Source of the DNA: Kribbella antiqua
GTDB lineage: Bacteria > Actinomycetota > Actinomycetes > Propionibacteriales > Kribbellaceae
Length of the DNA stretch: 64,000 bases
NCBI RefSeq assembly: GCF_004345665.1
Contig: NZ_SLWR01000015.1
Coordinates: forward strand, 105,535 to 169,534
Direction: 5' to 3'
The position numbers were made by a program, and so were the translations under genes. The notes below the pieces were generated by a model. The model ran no database searches. It worked only from the letters and a program-made list of their open reading frames with translations, and was not told where the DNA came from. The number at the start of each line of letters is the position of its first letter. Within the stretch, counting starts at the first letter, position 1. This document shows, one piece after another, positions 7,864 through 16,682 of this stretch.

Positions 7864-8817
7864 ATGAACCCTCAACTCGCCGTGATGGCCACCATCCGCG
7901 GCGGGGTCTTCACCCGTGCCGACGCGCGCGCCTGTGGCTACCCCGACCCGGACATCGACACCCTGCTGGATTCCGGCGGCTGGCGCCGGATCCGGCGCAA
8001 CACCTATGCCGCCCACCGAGCCCTCACCCTCGTCACCGACCACGTGCTGCACCTGCGGAAGCTGTACCGCGTACTTCTCTTGGACCCTGCTGTGGTCGCG
8101 AGCCATCAGTCCGCCGCGGCACTGCACGCCTTGCCGCTCTGGGGTATCGACCTGTCCCAGGTGCATATCACCGCAGCCGATGGCCGGTCGGGCTGCATCG
8201 GCGGAGTGCACCGACACATCCGTGATCCAGTCGGCCCCGGTGTCCAACTCTGGAACAAGCTGCGGATGGTTTCACCCGCCAGAGCCGTCGCCGAAGTCGC
8301 CGCGACCTCGTCTGCCGCGCCCGCCGTCGTCCTGACCGAGGCCGCGCTGCACGCCGGTCTCGTCAGCAAGCGCACGTTGAAACATGCAGCCGCGCGCCTG
8401 GACCACGGCTCCGACCGCGCCTTCGAGGTGATCTCCCGGTGCACGGGATCCGCCTCGATTGCCGAGTCCCGCCTCCGCTTCATCCTCGCCGAGGCCGGCC
8501 TGCCGGCGCCGTCGACGCTTCCACCCCCGGTCGATGCGGAAGAGGGCGCGGCGGCAGCGCTGTGGTTCCCCGACGAACGCACCGTGCTGGAGTTCGAGCC
8601 CCGATTCCCCTTCTGGAGCGAGGAATTCGAGCCGGACGAGGAAGATCCAACCCCGGCACCAGCCTCGGCACTGACCGCGCCGGAGCCCCTCGAGCACTGC
8701 TGGATCTCGTGGGCCGATCTCAACGACCCACCCCTCGTGGTCGAGCGAGTTCGATCCACCTTTGCCCGCGCATCCCGCCGTACCGGCGTCAGATACCTGG
8801 ACGTTGCCCGGATATGA
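7864..8817 (+). CDS. AbiEi-like winged-helix protein with a degenerate DUF559-type C-terminus
   Basis: 317 residues. The N-terminus (GVFTRADARACGY..IDTLLDSGGWRRIRRNTYAAH) is the AbiEi_4-type winged helix found in type IV antitoxins and in a large actinobacterial family of orphan genes. The middle holds the family block (ASHQSAAALHALPLWGI). The C-terminal part aligns with the DUF559/Vsr-like nuclease of the paralogue at 57461 (AESRLRFILAEAGLPAP), but the catalytic Asp and the E-x-D motif are replaced by WFPD...EFEP and the distal RD..RH block is missing. I expect a DNA-binding or antitoxin-like role, not nuclease activity. No AbiEii toxin gene adjoins it. ATG 7864 is close to a small inverted repeat (ATCACGGC...GCCGTGAT). 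Confidence 0.75.
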   Translation: MNPQLAVMATIRGGVFTRADARACGYPDPDIDTLLDSGGWRRIRRNTYAAHRALTLVTDHVLHLRKLYRVLLLDPAVVASHQSAAALHALPLWGIDLSQVHITAADGRSGCIGGVHRHIRDPVGPGVQLWNKLRMVSPARAVAEVAATSSAAPAVVLTEAALHAGLVSKRTLKHAAARLDHGSDRAFEVISRCTGSASIAESRLRFILAEAGLPAPSTLPPPVDAEEGAAAALWFPDERTVLEFEPRFPFWSEEFEPDEEDPTPAPASALTAPEPLEHCWISWADLNDPPLVVERVRSTFARASRRTGVRYLDVARI

Positions 8818-8820
8818 GCC

Positions 8821-8851
8821 GGGGGCCCGCCGCGGGGTGCGACGAGCCCCC
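8821..8851. terminator. Hairpin between convergent AbiEi-like and fba genes
   Basis: GGGGGC (8821-8826) pairs with GCCCCC (8846-8851). It lies just after the stop at 8817 and before the fba stop at 8877, so it can serve both directions. Confidence 0.5.
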
Positions 8852-8876
8852 TTCAAGAAGTCAGGAGCTACAGATG

Positions 8877-9902
<1,026 letters not shown>

Positions 9903-10031
9903 GTCTCGCGGTACTCCTCACAACAATGTCTCTGTGGGTTGAGCTCCAGTATTGCCGCCGGGTACCTCGTCGTACCCAGCGGCCCACCTGCCGAGCCGGC
10001 CAGGCGACCGGGGAGCGAACGGCAGGGATGC

Positions 10032-10061
10032 AGACCAGTTGATGAACAGGACCGGTCCAGT
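10032..10061. promoter_or_regulatory. GntR/DasR-like operator candidate upstream of fba
   Basis: AGACCAGT (10032-10039) is followed by ACAGGACCGGTCCAGT (10046-10061), which contains the perfect palindrome GGACCGGTCC. The half-site GACCAGT recurs in the gntR/SIS intergenic region and equals half of the DasR box. Confidence 0.4.
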
Positions 10062-10094
10062 TCGTTGCGGCCCGATGACATCGATGGGTCAGGA

Positions 10095-10814
10095 TCAGGC
10101 AGACCCGGACCGCGGGCCGCGCGGGGTCAGGGCCATGTGCAACCGGTAGCGGTCGGCCCGGTAGGCCGACCAGGACAGTTCGACGACCTTGCGGCCGGCG
10201 AAGGTGGTGCGCTCGAGGACCAGCAGGGGTGCCCGCCTGGCCACACCGAGGACCCGGGCGACGTGACCGTCGGCGTTGTCCGCCCGGACGGTCTGTTCGC
10301 CGGAGGTGACGACGACGTCGTACTCGCTGGCGAAGACGTCGTACAGGGTGCCGAGCTCGCGGCCGAGCAGGCCGGGGAAGAGCGCGGACGGGTAGTAGCC
10401 GACCTCGTACGCCATCGGCGACGCGTCGGCGGTGCGGAGCCGTTCGACCCGGATCACCTTGGTGCCCTTGGCGACCCGCAGTCCCTTCGCGGTCTCGTCG
10501 GAGGCCTCGATCTCGGTGGCCGACAGCACCACCGTGCCGGGCTCCAGGCCACGGGCCCGCATCTCCCGGGAGAACGAGGTGAGGTGCAGCTGGGAGTCGA
10601 CCTGCGGCCCGGTGACGAACGTCCCCTTGCCGTGCACCCGCTCCAACGCCCCGGACTCGACCAGGTCGCTGATCGCCTGCCGGACCGTGACCCGGGAGAC
10701 GTTCAGCTTGTCCACCAGGGCGCGTTCGGACGGGATGGGGTCGCCGGGGTGCAGCTCGACGTCGATCAGCCGTTCCAGTACCGATCGGACCTGGGCCCGC
10801 TTGGTCGCCACCAT
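10095..10814 (-). CDS. GntR-family regulator, HutC/UTRA subfamily (DasR/NagR-like)
   Basis: 239 residues: an N-terminal GntR winged helix (PSERALVDKLNVSRVTVRQAISDLVESGALERVHGKGTFV, residues about 28-67) and a C-terminal UTRA ligand domain (LYDVFASEYDVVVTSGEQTVRA, VLERTTFAGRKVVELSWSAYRADRYRLHM). UTRA regulators of this type respond to amino-sugar phosphates. It is divergent from a SIS-domain gene across 100 bp that contain a DasR-like site, so it probably controls that gene and itself. A similar site lies before fba downstream. ATG at 10814. Effector inferred. Confidence 0.9.
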   Translation of the reverse strand: MVATKRAQVRSVLERLIDVELHPGDPIPSERALVDKLNVSRVTVRQAISDLVESGALERVHGKGTFVTGPQVDSQLHLTSFSREMRARGLEPGTVVLSATEIEASDETAKGLRVAKGTKVIRVERLRTADASPMAYEVGYYPSALFPGLLGRELGTLYDVFASEYDVVVTSGEQTVRADNADGHVARVLGVARRAPLLVLERTTFAGRKVVELSWSAYRADRYRLHMALTPRGPRSGSA

Positions 10815-10890
10815 CGAATCTCGATCCTCCAGACCTGGGCGGGACTCGGGGGTGCCCCGGGACGCCGCTCACTGCTATCGTGCGCAGCAT

Positions 10891-10916
10891 ACCTGTTAAG
10901 ACCAGATAGGACCAGT
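10891..10916. promoter_or_regulatory. DasR-like operator between gntR and SIS gene
   Basis: ACCTGTTAAGACCAGA (10891-10906) agrees at 11 of 16 positions with the DasR box ACTGGTCTAGACCAGT, and a second half-site GGACCAGT follows at 10909-10916, reaching the SIS start codon. Binding here would block the SIS promoter. Confidence 0.5.
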
Positions 10917-11973
10917 GATCCCAGTGGTGTCTGTGCCCGCCCAGGAAACCCAGATGGCGCACGAGATCGCCGAGCAGCCGGCCGCGCTGGCCGCCACCTT
11001 CGAGCACGTCCTGCCGCTGCGGCACGACATCACCCGGCTCGCCGCAGGGCGCCGGCACGTGATCTTCGTGGCCCGCGGATCGTCCGACAACGCCGGTGTC
11101 TACGGCCGCTACCTGACCGAGATCCACGCCGGGCGGCAGGCGTCGCTGGCCGCGCCCTCGGTGGCCACGCTGTACGGCGCCAACCTCGACCTGTCGAACT
11201 CACTCGTCGTCGCGATCAGTCAGTCCGGGGCGACCCAGGAGATCGTCGACACCGCCGAGTGGGCAAAGCGCAACGGCGCCGCCGTGGTCGGCATCACGAA
11301 CGACGGCAACAGCCCGCTGGCGTCGACGGCCGACGTCGCGCTGATCACCCAGGCGGGTCAGGAGCTGGCCGTCCCAGCGACCAAGACGTACACCACCCAA
11401 CTGGCCGCGATCACGGTCGCCGTCGACGCGCTGGCGCAGAAGCCAGGCACGCTGGACGCCGATATCGCCGGCGTTCCCGACGCCGCCGCGCAGATGCTCG
11501 AGGGCTCGGTCGAGGCCGCCGCAGACTTGCTCGCGGGCGCCCACGATGTACTCGCGAGCGGCCGCGGCCTGACCTTCGGTACGACGCTCGAGGTCGCCCT
11601 CAAGCTGGAGGAGACCTGCCTGCAGCCGGTCCGCGGTCTTTCGTACGCCGACCTGAAGCACGGGCCGATCGCCGTCGTCGACGCCGACCTGGTCACCATC
11701 CTGGTCGCGGCCGGCGAAGGTCCCGCCCTGCCGGGCATGACCGAGCTGGCCGGCATCGTCCGCGAGAAGGGCAGCAAGATCCTCGGCATCGGCGGCGACC
11801 CGGCCTTCGCGTCCCGCTGCGACGTGAACCTCGCCGGCCCCGACCTGCCCGAAACCCTGGCTCCCCTCGCCCTCGTCATCCCGGCCCAACGGGCTATCGA
11901 GTCCCTCGCCCGCAAGCTCGGCCTGAACCCCGACGCGCCTCGCGGCCTCCGCAAGGTGACTCAGACCGACTGA
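10915..11973 (+). CDS. SIS-domain sugar-phosphate isomerase/deaminase
   Basis: About 350 residues with two SIS domains, as in the isomerase half of GlmS and in AgaS/NagB-II-type glucosamine-6-phosphate deaminases. Seen are VARGSSDNAGVYGRYLTE and AISQSGATQEIVDTAEWAK in the first domain, TKTYTTQLAAI in the linker, and LEVALKLEETCLQPVRGLSYADLKHGP in the second. The N-terminal glutaminase domain of GlmS is absent, so it works with free ammonia or in the deaminating direction. Its divergent UTRA regulator with a DasR-like site supports amino-sugar catabolism. Start is uncertain: GTG at 10915 gives the longest form, but further GTG codons and an ATG at 10954 (MAHEIAEQP) are possible. Confidence 0.85.
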   Translation: MIPVVSVPAQETQMAHEIAEQPAALAATFEHVLPLRHDITRLAAGRRHVIFVARGSSDNAGVYGRYLTEIHAGRQASLAAPSVATLYGANLDLSNSLVVAISQSGATQEIVDTAEWAKRNGAAVVGITNDGNSPLASTADVALITQAGQELAVPATKTYTTQLAAITVAVDALAQKPGTLDADIAGVPDAAAQMLEGSVEAAADLLAGAHDVLASGRGLTFGTTLEVALKLEETCLQPVRGLSYADLKHGPIAVVDADLVTILVAAGEGPALPGMTELAGIVREKGSKILGIGGDPAFASRCDVNLAGPDLPETLAPLALVIPAQRAIESLARKLGLNPDAPRGLRKVTQTD

Positions 11974-11980
11974 CTCTTGA

Positions 11981-12025
11981 TCTTCCAGTCAAAGTGTTCA
12001 ATCGATGAGCACTTTGACTGGAAGA
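11981..12025. terminator. Long perfect hairpin between the SIS and VOC genes
   Basis: A 16-nt arm beginning TCTTCCAGTC (11981-11996) pairs perfectly with 12010-12025. One wobble and three further pairs extend it to a 20-bp stem with loop ATCGA (12001-12005). It starts eight nt after the SIS stop, so a terminator without U-tail is likely. Its AT-richer, exact stem is unusual for this genome. Confidence 0.6.
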
Positions 12026-12068
12026 GTGGTGGTCATCAACCGGGAAAACCGAGGGAAGGACCACTGAG

Positions 12069-12488
12069 ATGTTGCGAGGATTCGCCACCGTCAGCTTCTA
12101 CGCCGCCGACGTACAGGCCGCGCGGGAGTGGTACACGAAGCTGCTCGGCATCGAGCCGTATTACGCCGTACCGACCCCGGAGAACCCGGCGTACATCGAG
12201 TACCGCTTCGGGGACTTCCAGTGCGAGCTGGGAATCATCGACGCGAAATACGCCACGCACCAGGTCGCAAACGGCCCGGCCGGTGCCGTCATCCACTGGC
12301 ATGTCGACGACCTCGAAGCCACCGTCGACAGCCTCCTCTCGCTCGGCGCCACCCTCAACGACCCCATCACCGACCGCGGCGAAGGCACCGGCTTCCGCAC
12401 CGCTTCGGTAGTAGACCCCTTCGGCAACATCATCGGCATCATGAACAACCCCCACTACCTCGAGATCCTCGCCGCCCTAAAGCCCTGA
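12069..12488 (+). CDS. VOC (glyoxalase/bleomycin-resistance superfamily) protein
   Basis: 139 residues with the two beta-alpha-beta-beta-beta units of the vicinal oxygen chelate fold: TVSFYAADVQAAREWYTKLLGIEP and, in the second half, VIHWHVDDLEATVDSLLSLGA followed by VVDPFGNIIGIMNNPHY. The N-terminal metal ligand position is not obvious, while the His of WHVDD and the Glu/Asp positions near the end are present. Function could be a lyase, isomerase or binding protein. The ATG at 12069 lies behind GGGAAGGACC. It stands alone after the long hairpin. Confidence 0.85.
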   Translation: MLRGFATVSFYAADVQAAREWYTKLLGIEPYYAVPTPENPAYIEYRFGDFQCELGIIDAKYATHQVANGPAGAVIHWHVDDLEATVDSLLSLGATLNDPITDRGEGTGFRTASVVDPFGNIIGIMNNPHYLEILAALKP

Positions 12489-12582
12489 GCCGCCGCCTCG
12501 ACCCCACCACACCTCCTTCAGTGGACGTTGGTCTTGGGGTGTGGGCAGTGCGGAGTGAGCTGGATTGGGTGAGGCTGGGGGT

Positions 12583-13434
12583 ATGACGTCGGATGGGCTC
12601 ACTGAAGCGGTGGTGGCGAGTTTCGATGGGTGTGGAGATGAGCGGCTGAAGGCGGTGATGGGTGCGCTGGTGCGGCATCTGCATGCGTTCGCGCGCGAGG
12701 TGGAGCTGACCGAGACGGAGTACTTTGCCGCGATCGACTTCCTCACCCGGACCGGGCAGGGCTGCACCGATACGCGGCAGGAGTTCGTACTGCTCGCCGA
12801 CGTACTCGGGCTGTCGATGCTGACCGTCGGGCTCGCCGAGCGGAAGCCGGTGGGAGCGACCGAGTCGACAGTTCTCGGGCCGTTCTTCGTCGAGGGGTCG
12901 CCAGAGATCGCGCCCGGCGGCGACCTCGCCAACGGCGCTCCCGGGCAGCCGTGCCTGGTGATTGGGCAGGTTCTCGACACGGAGGGACAGCCCGTCGCCG
13001 GTGCGGTGGTGGAAACCTGGCAGGCCGACGAGGACGGCTACTACGACGTCCAGAAGGAAACTGCCGAACCGCAGAACCGCGGCCACCTGACAACAGGCGC
13101 CGACGGCGGCTACTCGTTCTGGTCGGTGAAACCGGTCGCCTACCCGATCCCCACCGACGGCCCGGTCGGCGAACTACTCCGCGCGACCGGTCGAGCCTCG
13201 ATGCGCCCGGCCCACATCCACTTCATGGTCACCGCCCCCGGCTACGCCCGGCTCACCACCCACGTCTTCGCAGCCGGCGACGAACACCTGGACAACGACG
13301 CAGTCTTCGGCGTCAAACCCTCCCTGATCGCCGACTTCGTCAACCATCCACCCGGCACCCCCGCCCCCGACGGCACAACCCCCACCCGCTCCTACTCCAC
13401 CGTCCACTACAACCTGATCCTCGCCCCAGCCTGA
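12583..13434 (+). CDS. Intradiol ring-cleavage dioxygenase
   Basis: Non-haem Fe(III) enzyme that opens catechol-type rings between the two hydroxyl groups. The ATG at 12583 gives 283 residues: an N-terminal helical dimerisation domain and a catalytic beta-sandwich. Iron ligands can be assigned as Tyr154 (DGYYDVQ), Tyr187 (VAYPIPTDG), His211 and His213 (RPAHIHFMV), spaced as in catechol and hydroxyquinol 1,2-dioxygenases. Length and N-terminus favour the hydroxyquinol/catechol group over protocatechuate enzymes. No other ring-cleavage pathway genes are close, so the substrate is open. Confidence 0.9.
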   Translation: MTSDGLTEAVVASFDGCGDERLKAVMGALVRHLHAFAREVELTETEYFAAIDFLTRTGQGCTDTRQEFVLLADVLGLSMLTVGLAERKPVGATESTVLGPFFVEGSPEIAPGGDLANGAPGQPCLVIGQVLDTEGQPVAGAVVETWQADEDGYYDVQKETAEPQNRGHLTTGADGGYSFWSVKPVAYPIPTDGPVGELLRATGRASMRPAHIHFMVTAPGYARLTTHVFAAGDEHLDNDAVFGVKPSLIADFVNHPPGTPAPDGTTPTRSYSTVHYNLILAPA

Positions 13435-13476
13435 GCCCCGTCACTGCACACTCCGACGGGGCAACTTGAGGTGCGT

Positions 13477-13665
13477 TCAGGCTGCGGCTGTTGCCTGGGC
13501 TTCGTGGATCATGCGGTTGAGAATGGCGGAGATTTCGGCGGTTTCGGCGTCAAGCAGGGTGATCAGCGCCACCCGTGACGTCTCGTTCTGCGCCTGGAGA
13601 GCCGCCGCGCTCAACGCACGCACGGTCCCAAGCTCGTAGATCAACTCGTCCCACAGAGAACTCAT
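13477..13665 (-). CDS. Small hypothetical protein
   Basis: A 62-residue, mostly helical acidic protein (MSSLWDELIYELGTVRALSAA, ending MIHEAQATAAA). The ATG at 13665 follows GGGGGT by seven bases, which supports translation. I recognise no family. It converges on the dioxygenase gene with 42 bp between stops. The 221 bp upstream (13666-13886) hold its promoter region and the terminator of the GH13 gene, nothing else I can name. Confidence 0.45.
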   Translation of the reverse strand: MSSLWDELIYELGTVRALSAAALQAQNETSRVALITLLDAETAEISAILNRMIHEAQATAAA

Positions 13666-13842
13666 CAACTACCCCCTTACCGACACAAACCCAGTACGGC
13701 ACACCACACGTGCCGGCCCTCACCCGACATCCGGGACCGAATTTGGTCGAGAAGCCTCACTGCCTCACCCACAACAACGCGGAGAGACAGCGCGGGTTAC
13801 GCGTCACGTCAGGTAAATCTCGCGCCCTGAGCACGAACCCCC

Positions 13843-13870
13843 GCCGGTCGAGGCGGCACCTCGATCCGGC
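13843..13870 (-). terminator. Hairpin terminator after the GH13 gene
   Basis: GCCGGTCGAGG (13843-13853) pairs with CCTCGA-T-CCGGC (13859-13870) with one bulged T and a 5-nt loop. It lies 17 bp beyond the GH13 stop. Confidence 0.55.
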
Positions 13871-13886
13871 AGGCGAGTCAGCCGGC

Positions 13887-15140
13887 TCAGGCGAGGAGGG
13901 TCCAGCTGTGGGCGCGGACCTCCACGGGGTTGGCCGGCGGTGGGGTGTTCTCTGGTTGGGCGGCGACTTGCAGGCCGGTGGCGGAGATTGGGAAGTGGTA
14001 TGTGTCGTCGCTGGTATTGAGTAGGAGGAGGACCTGCCGGTCGTCGTGTGAGGTTCGGAGGGCGGCGGTCTGGTTGGTTAGGTGCTCTACCGTCGTGCGA
14101 CCGCGGACCAGCCATGGGTTGCGGCGTCGTACGCCGATGAGACGTTGATGCAGGCGGTACGTCGGCCAGCCGTCCACCGCGAGGTCATGAGGGCTGTCCG
14201 GGAACTCGGGGCGGATCGCGTCGTCGCCTCCGATGCGGTCCTCCTTCAGGCCGCGGAAGGCCTGCTCGTCGCCGGCGTAGATGCTCGGCACACCGGCGAC
14301 AGTGAACAGGATCGCCAGCGCATGACCGATGTGCCGCTCGTCCTCCAGGCGGGTGGCGAGCCGCGTCACGTCATGGTTGCCAACAAACGTCTGCGGCGCG
14401 AAGGTGTCGAGCAACGCGTCGTGCCGGCCCAGGGCGTATGAGAGTTCGAAGAAGTTGCCGTCGTTGAGTGAGCTCCAGATCGCCTTCCACAGTTCGTACT
14501 GAGTGATCGAGTCCAGCCCGCTCTTGGCGACGTACCCGGCATAGTCGCCGTGGATGACCTCACCGAAGAACCAGGCGTCCGGATACTCCGGCCGGACCTG
14601 TGCGAACACGCCCTGCCAGAACTCCGGCGGTACGGCGTACGCCACATCCAGCCGCCAGCCATCGACACCCCGAGCGAGCCAGTGACGCAGGACGTCGGCG
14701 ACGTACTGCGCGACCGCGGGCTGACTGTGATCGAGCGCGACCAACTGCTCGTGCCCCTCGAACGTGTCGTGCGAGCCGTCGGCGCCACGGCGAAGCCATT
14801 CGGGTGGTCCGACGAAGGATCGCGCGACATGGTTGAAGACACCGTCGAGCGCGACCCGCAGACCGCGCGCGTGAGCGGCCGCGATCAGCCGGTCGAAGTC
14901 CGCGTCGTCACCCAGCCGAGGGTCGATCCGGAAGTGGTCGACGGTGTCGTAGCCGTGTGTCTCGGACGCGAACACCGGTCCAAGAAGTAGCCCTGAGCAA
15001 CCAAGTTCGATCGCGTAATCCAGCCACTTCTCCAGCCGTTCCAGTCGATGCACGACCGGCCTACCAGGTTGCGCAACCGGTTCGGCGCCGGTGAAGCCGA
15101 GCGGATAGACCTGCCACCAGATCGCGTGATCAACCCACAT
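13887..15140 (-). CDS. Alpha-amylase-family glycoside hydrolase (GH13), cytoplasmic
   Basis: 417 residues without signal peptide. The (beta/alpha)8 barrel carries the four GH13 regions: DGVFNHVA (residues 99-106), DGWRLDVAY with nucleophile Asp165, FFGEVIHG with acid/base Glu194, and FVGNHDVTR with Asp257. A short C-terminal beta domain follows (VLLLLNTSDDTYHFP). It acts on alpha-glucans or malto-oligosaccharides taken into the cell; the exact specificity cannot be read. Its start overlaps the end of the FUSC gene by 11 bp, so the two are cotranscribed, an odd partnership for a glucan enzyme. Confidence 0.9.
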   Translation of the reverse strand: MWVDHAIWWQVYPLGFTGAEPVAQPGRPVVHRLERLEKWLDYAIELGCSGLLLGPVFASETHGYDTVDHFRIDPRLGDDADFDRLIAAAHARGLRVALDGVFNHVARSFVGPPEWLRRGADGSHDTFEGHEQLVALDHSQPAVAQYVADVLRHWLARGVDGWRLDVAYAVPPEFWQGVFAQVRPEYPDAWFFGEVIHGDYAGYVAKSGLDSITQYELWKAIWSSLNDGNFFELSYALGRHDALLDTFAPQTFVGNHDVTRLATRLEDERHIGHALAILFTVAGVPSIYAGDEQAFRGLKEDRIGGDDAIRPEFPDSPHDLAVDGWPTYRLHQRLIGVRRRNPWLVRGRTTVEHLTNQTAALRTSHDDRQVLLLLNTSDDTYHFPISATGLQVAAQPENTPPPANPVEVRAHSWTLLA

Positions 15141-16158
15141 TGACAGCCTTCTTTCGAACCAGGATGGGCAACAACGCGATCAGGCAACCAACCACGGTGT
15201 CGAGGAGCCGGTAGCCGACGGTCGACAGTGACGGCGTCCGACCAAGATCGAGAAGCATGACCAGCAACGGCGTCATCACCGTCGCGTACGCCGCGTAATT
15301 ACGTGCCTTGAGCAACGGTCGTACGCCGCCCAGGACCGTGACGACGGCAACGATCGCCCACGACGGCGGCACCCACAGGATCAGCGTGCCACCGATCAGC
15401 ACGCCGGCACAGGTCCCGGCGCATCGTTCGACCGCCCTGGGCAGCGACCCGCCAGATCGCCGTACGACGATGACGACAGTGAGGGCGATCCAATACGCCT
15501 TTGACTGATGCCACAGCGCGCCGATCACCTCCGCGGTCGCCAGGCAGACGGTCAACTGCAGCGGGTACCGCCAGCCGTCGATCGTCCGCAGGATGCGCCG
15601 CCACCGACGCCACAAACTCCGGTACGACGGCCGTGCCGCAACGCTGTTCTGGTCACGGGAGAGCGCCGAAGCGATCAACGTCAGCACCACGGCCCACGCG
15701 GCGCCGAGCGCAAACCACTGCGCGACCTCGACCGGATCATCGACCCGGCCGAAACCAGTGGCGATAACTGTGAAGCAGCTGAACCGTGTCGTCGCATCAG
15801 CCATCCACCGGTTGAATCCGCCAAGGACGGCCGCAACCGCCGCGAGCCCGACAACAACCGCCGCGGTGGTCCAACCTCGCCCGCCCGCAGCCGAACCGAG
15901 ATAGCCAGCCGCTGTCACGACCAGAGCGACGCCGGCAGAGCGCAGAGCCGCGGCCCGCACCCCTGGCGCAGGAGAAACAAGGGTCGCCATGGCACCGAGC
16001 GCAGCGAACGACCCATGAACCAGGTGCCCAGAGATCACGCCGTACGTAACGGGGGCTGCGAGAGCGAGAGCCGCCGTGATCAGCTGACTGACACCGGCGG
16101 GCGCTTCCTGGGACCAGCGCAGCAGACCGCGCGGCGCGAAGGTCTGAGCGACGGTCAT
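15130..16158 (-). CDS. FUSC-family membrane protein, putative aromatic compound exporter
   Basis: 342 residues with two sets of hydrophobic helices separated by a basic cytoplasmic stretch (SYRSLWRRWRRILRTIDGWRY). The second set carries the fusaric-acid-resistance-like FUSC_2 core (YWIALTVVIVVRRSGGSLPRAVERCAGTCAGVLIG). Such proteins export small aromatic acids or organic anions. A MarR regulator diverges from it over 76 bp, the usual arrangement for an inducible exporter. ATG at 16158. Confidence 0.8.
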   Translation of the reverse strand: MTVAQTFAPRGLLRWSQEAPAGVSQLITAALALAAPVTYGVISGHLVHGSFAALGAMATLVSPAPGVRAAALRSAGVALVVTAAGYLGSAAGGRGWTTAAVVVGLAAVAAVLGGFNRWMADATTRFSCFTVIATGFGRVDDPVEVAQWFALGAAWAVVLTLIASALSRDQNSVAARPSYRSLWRRWRRILRTIDGWRYPLQLTVCLATAEVIGALWHQSKAYWIALTVVIVVRRSGGSLPRAVERCAGTCAGVLIGGTLILWVPPSWAIVAVVTVLGGVRPLLKARNYAAYATVMTPLLVMLLDLGRTPSLSTVGYRLLDTVVGCLIALLPILVRKKAVNVG

Positions 16159-16211
16159 AGTAAGCCGACCTTAGCATCGTGCAGCGTCAGCACCAACGAG
16201 ATTTCGAAAAA

Positions 16212-16232
16212 TAGTAAGTGATAGCGTAGTAA
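16212..16232. promoter_or_regulatory. Direct TAGTAA repeats in the marR-FUSC intergenic region
   Basis: TAGTAA occurs at 16212-16217 and 16227-16232, 15 bp apart, and again at 16158-16163 over the FUSC start. TAGCGT (16222-16227) sits 7 nt before the marR GTG and could be a -10 box of a leaderless transcript. A MarR site is plausible but there is no clean palindrome. Confidence 0.3.
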
Positions 16233-16234
16233 TC

Positions 16235-16669
16235 GTGGAGCATATCAGACAGACTGCGACCGCGCTTCGGAGGGCGAGCACACGGCTGGCGTTGCGCCTG
16301 CGCGTTGAGCGGCCAGCCGACGGGACGAGTGGCGCCGGGCTGACCGTGCTCGGCCTGCTGCACCTGCGCGGGAAGCTGACGGCGAGCGAGCTCGCTGCCG
16401 CCGAGCGGGTTCAGCCGCAGTCGCTGACCCGGGTGCTCGCTGCACTGGACGAGAAGGGCTTGATCAGCCGCTCACGGGACAGCCGGGATCGCCGCCGCCA
16501 GACCATCGAGCTGACCGACCGCGGTCTGCAGGTGCTGATCGAGCACGTCCGGCAGTCCGACGACTGGCTCCTCCAGGCGATGACTGAGCAACTGAGTCCG
16601 ACCGAACTGGAGGTCCTCCGGCTCGCGGCGAACCTGATCGAGCAGCTCCTCGAAGGACGACCGAGTTAA
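16235..16669 (+). CDS. MarR-family regulator
   Basis: 144 residues with a MarR winged helix: LTVLGLLHLRGKLTASELAAAERVQPQSLTRVLAALDEKGLISRSRDSRDRRRQTIELTDRG in order over residues 32-95 (helix 3-4, wing DRRRQTIEL). MarR proteins are dimeric repressors released by small phenolic ligands. The divergent FUSC exporter is the likely target. Start is GTG 16235; no ribosome binding site precedes it, so translation may be leaderless. Confidence 0.88.
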   Translation: MEHIRQTATALRRASTRLALRLRVERPADGTSGAGLTVLGLLHLRGKLTASELAAAERVQPQSLTRVLAALDEKGLISRSRDSRDRRRQTIELTDRGLQVLIEHVRQSDDWLLQAMTEQLSPTELEVLRLAANLIEQLLEGRPS

Positions 16670-16682
16670 GAGATTAACCCGG

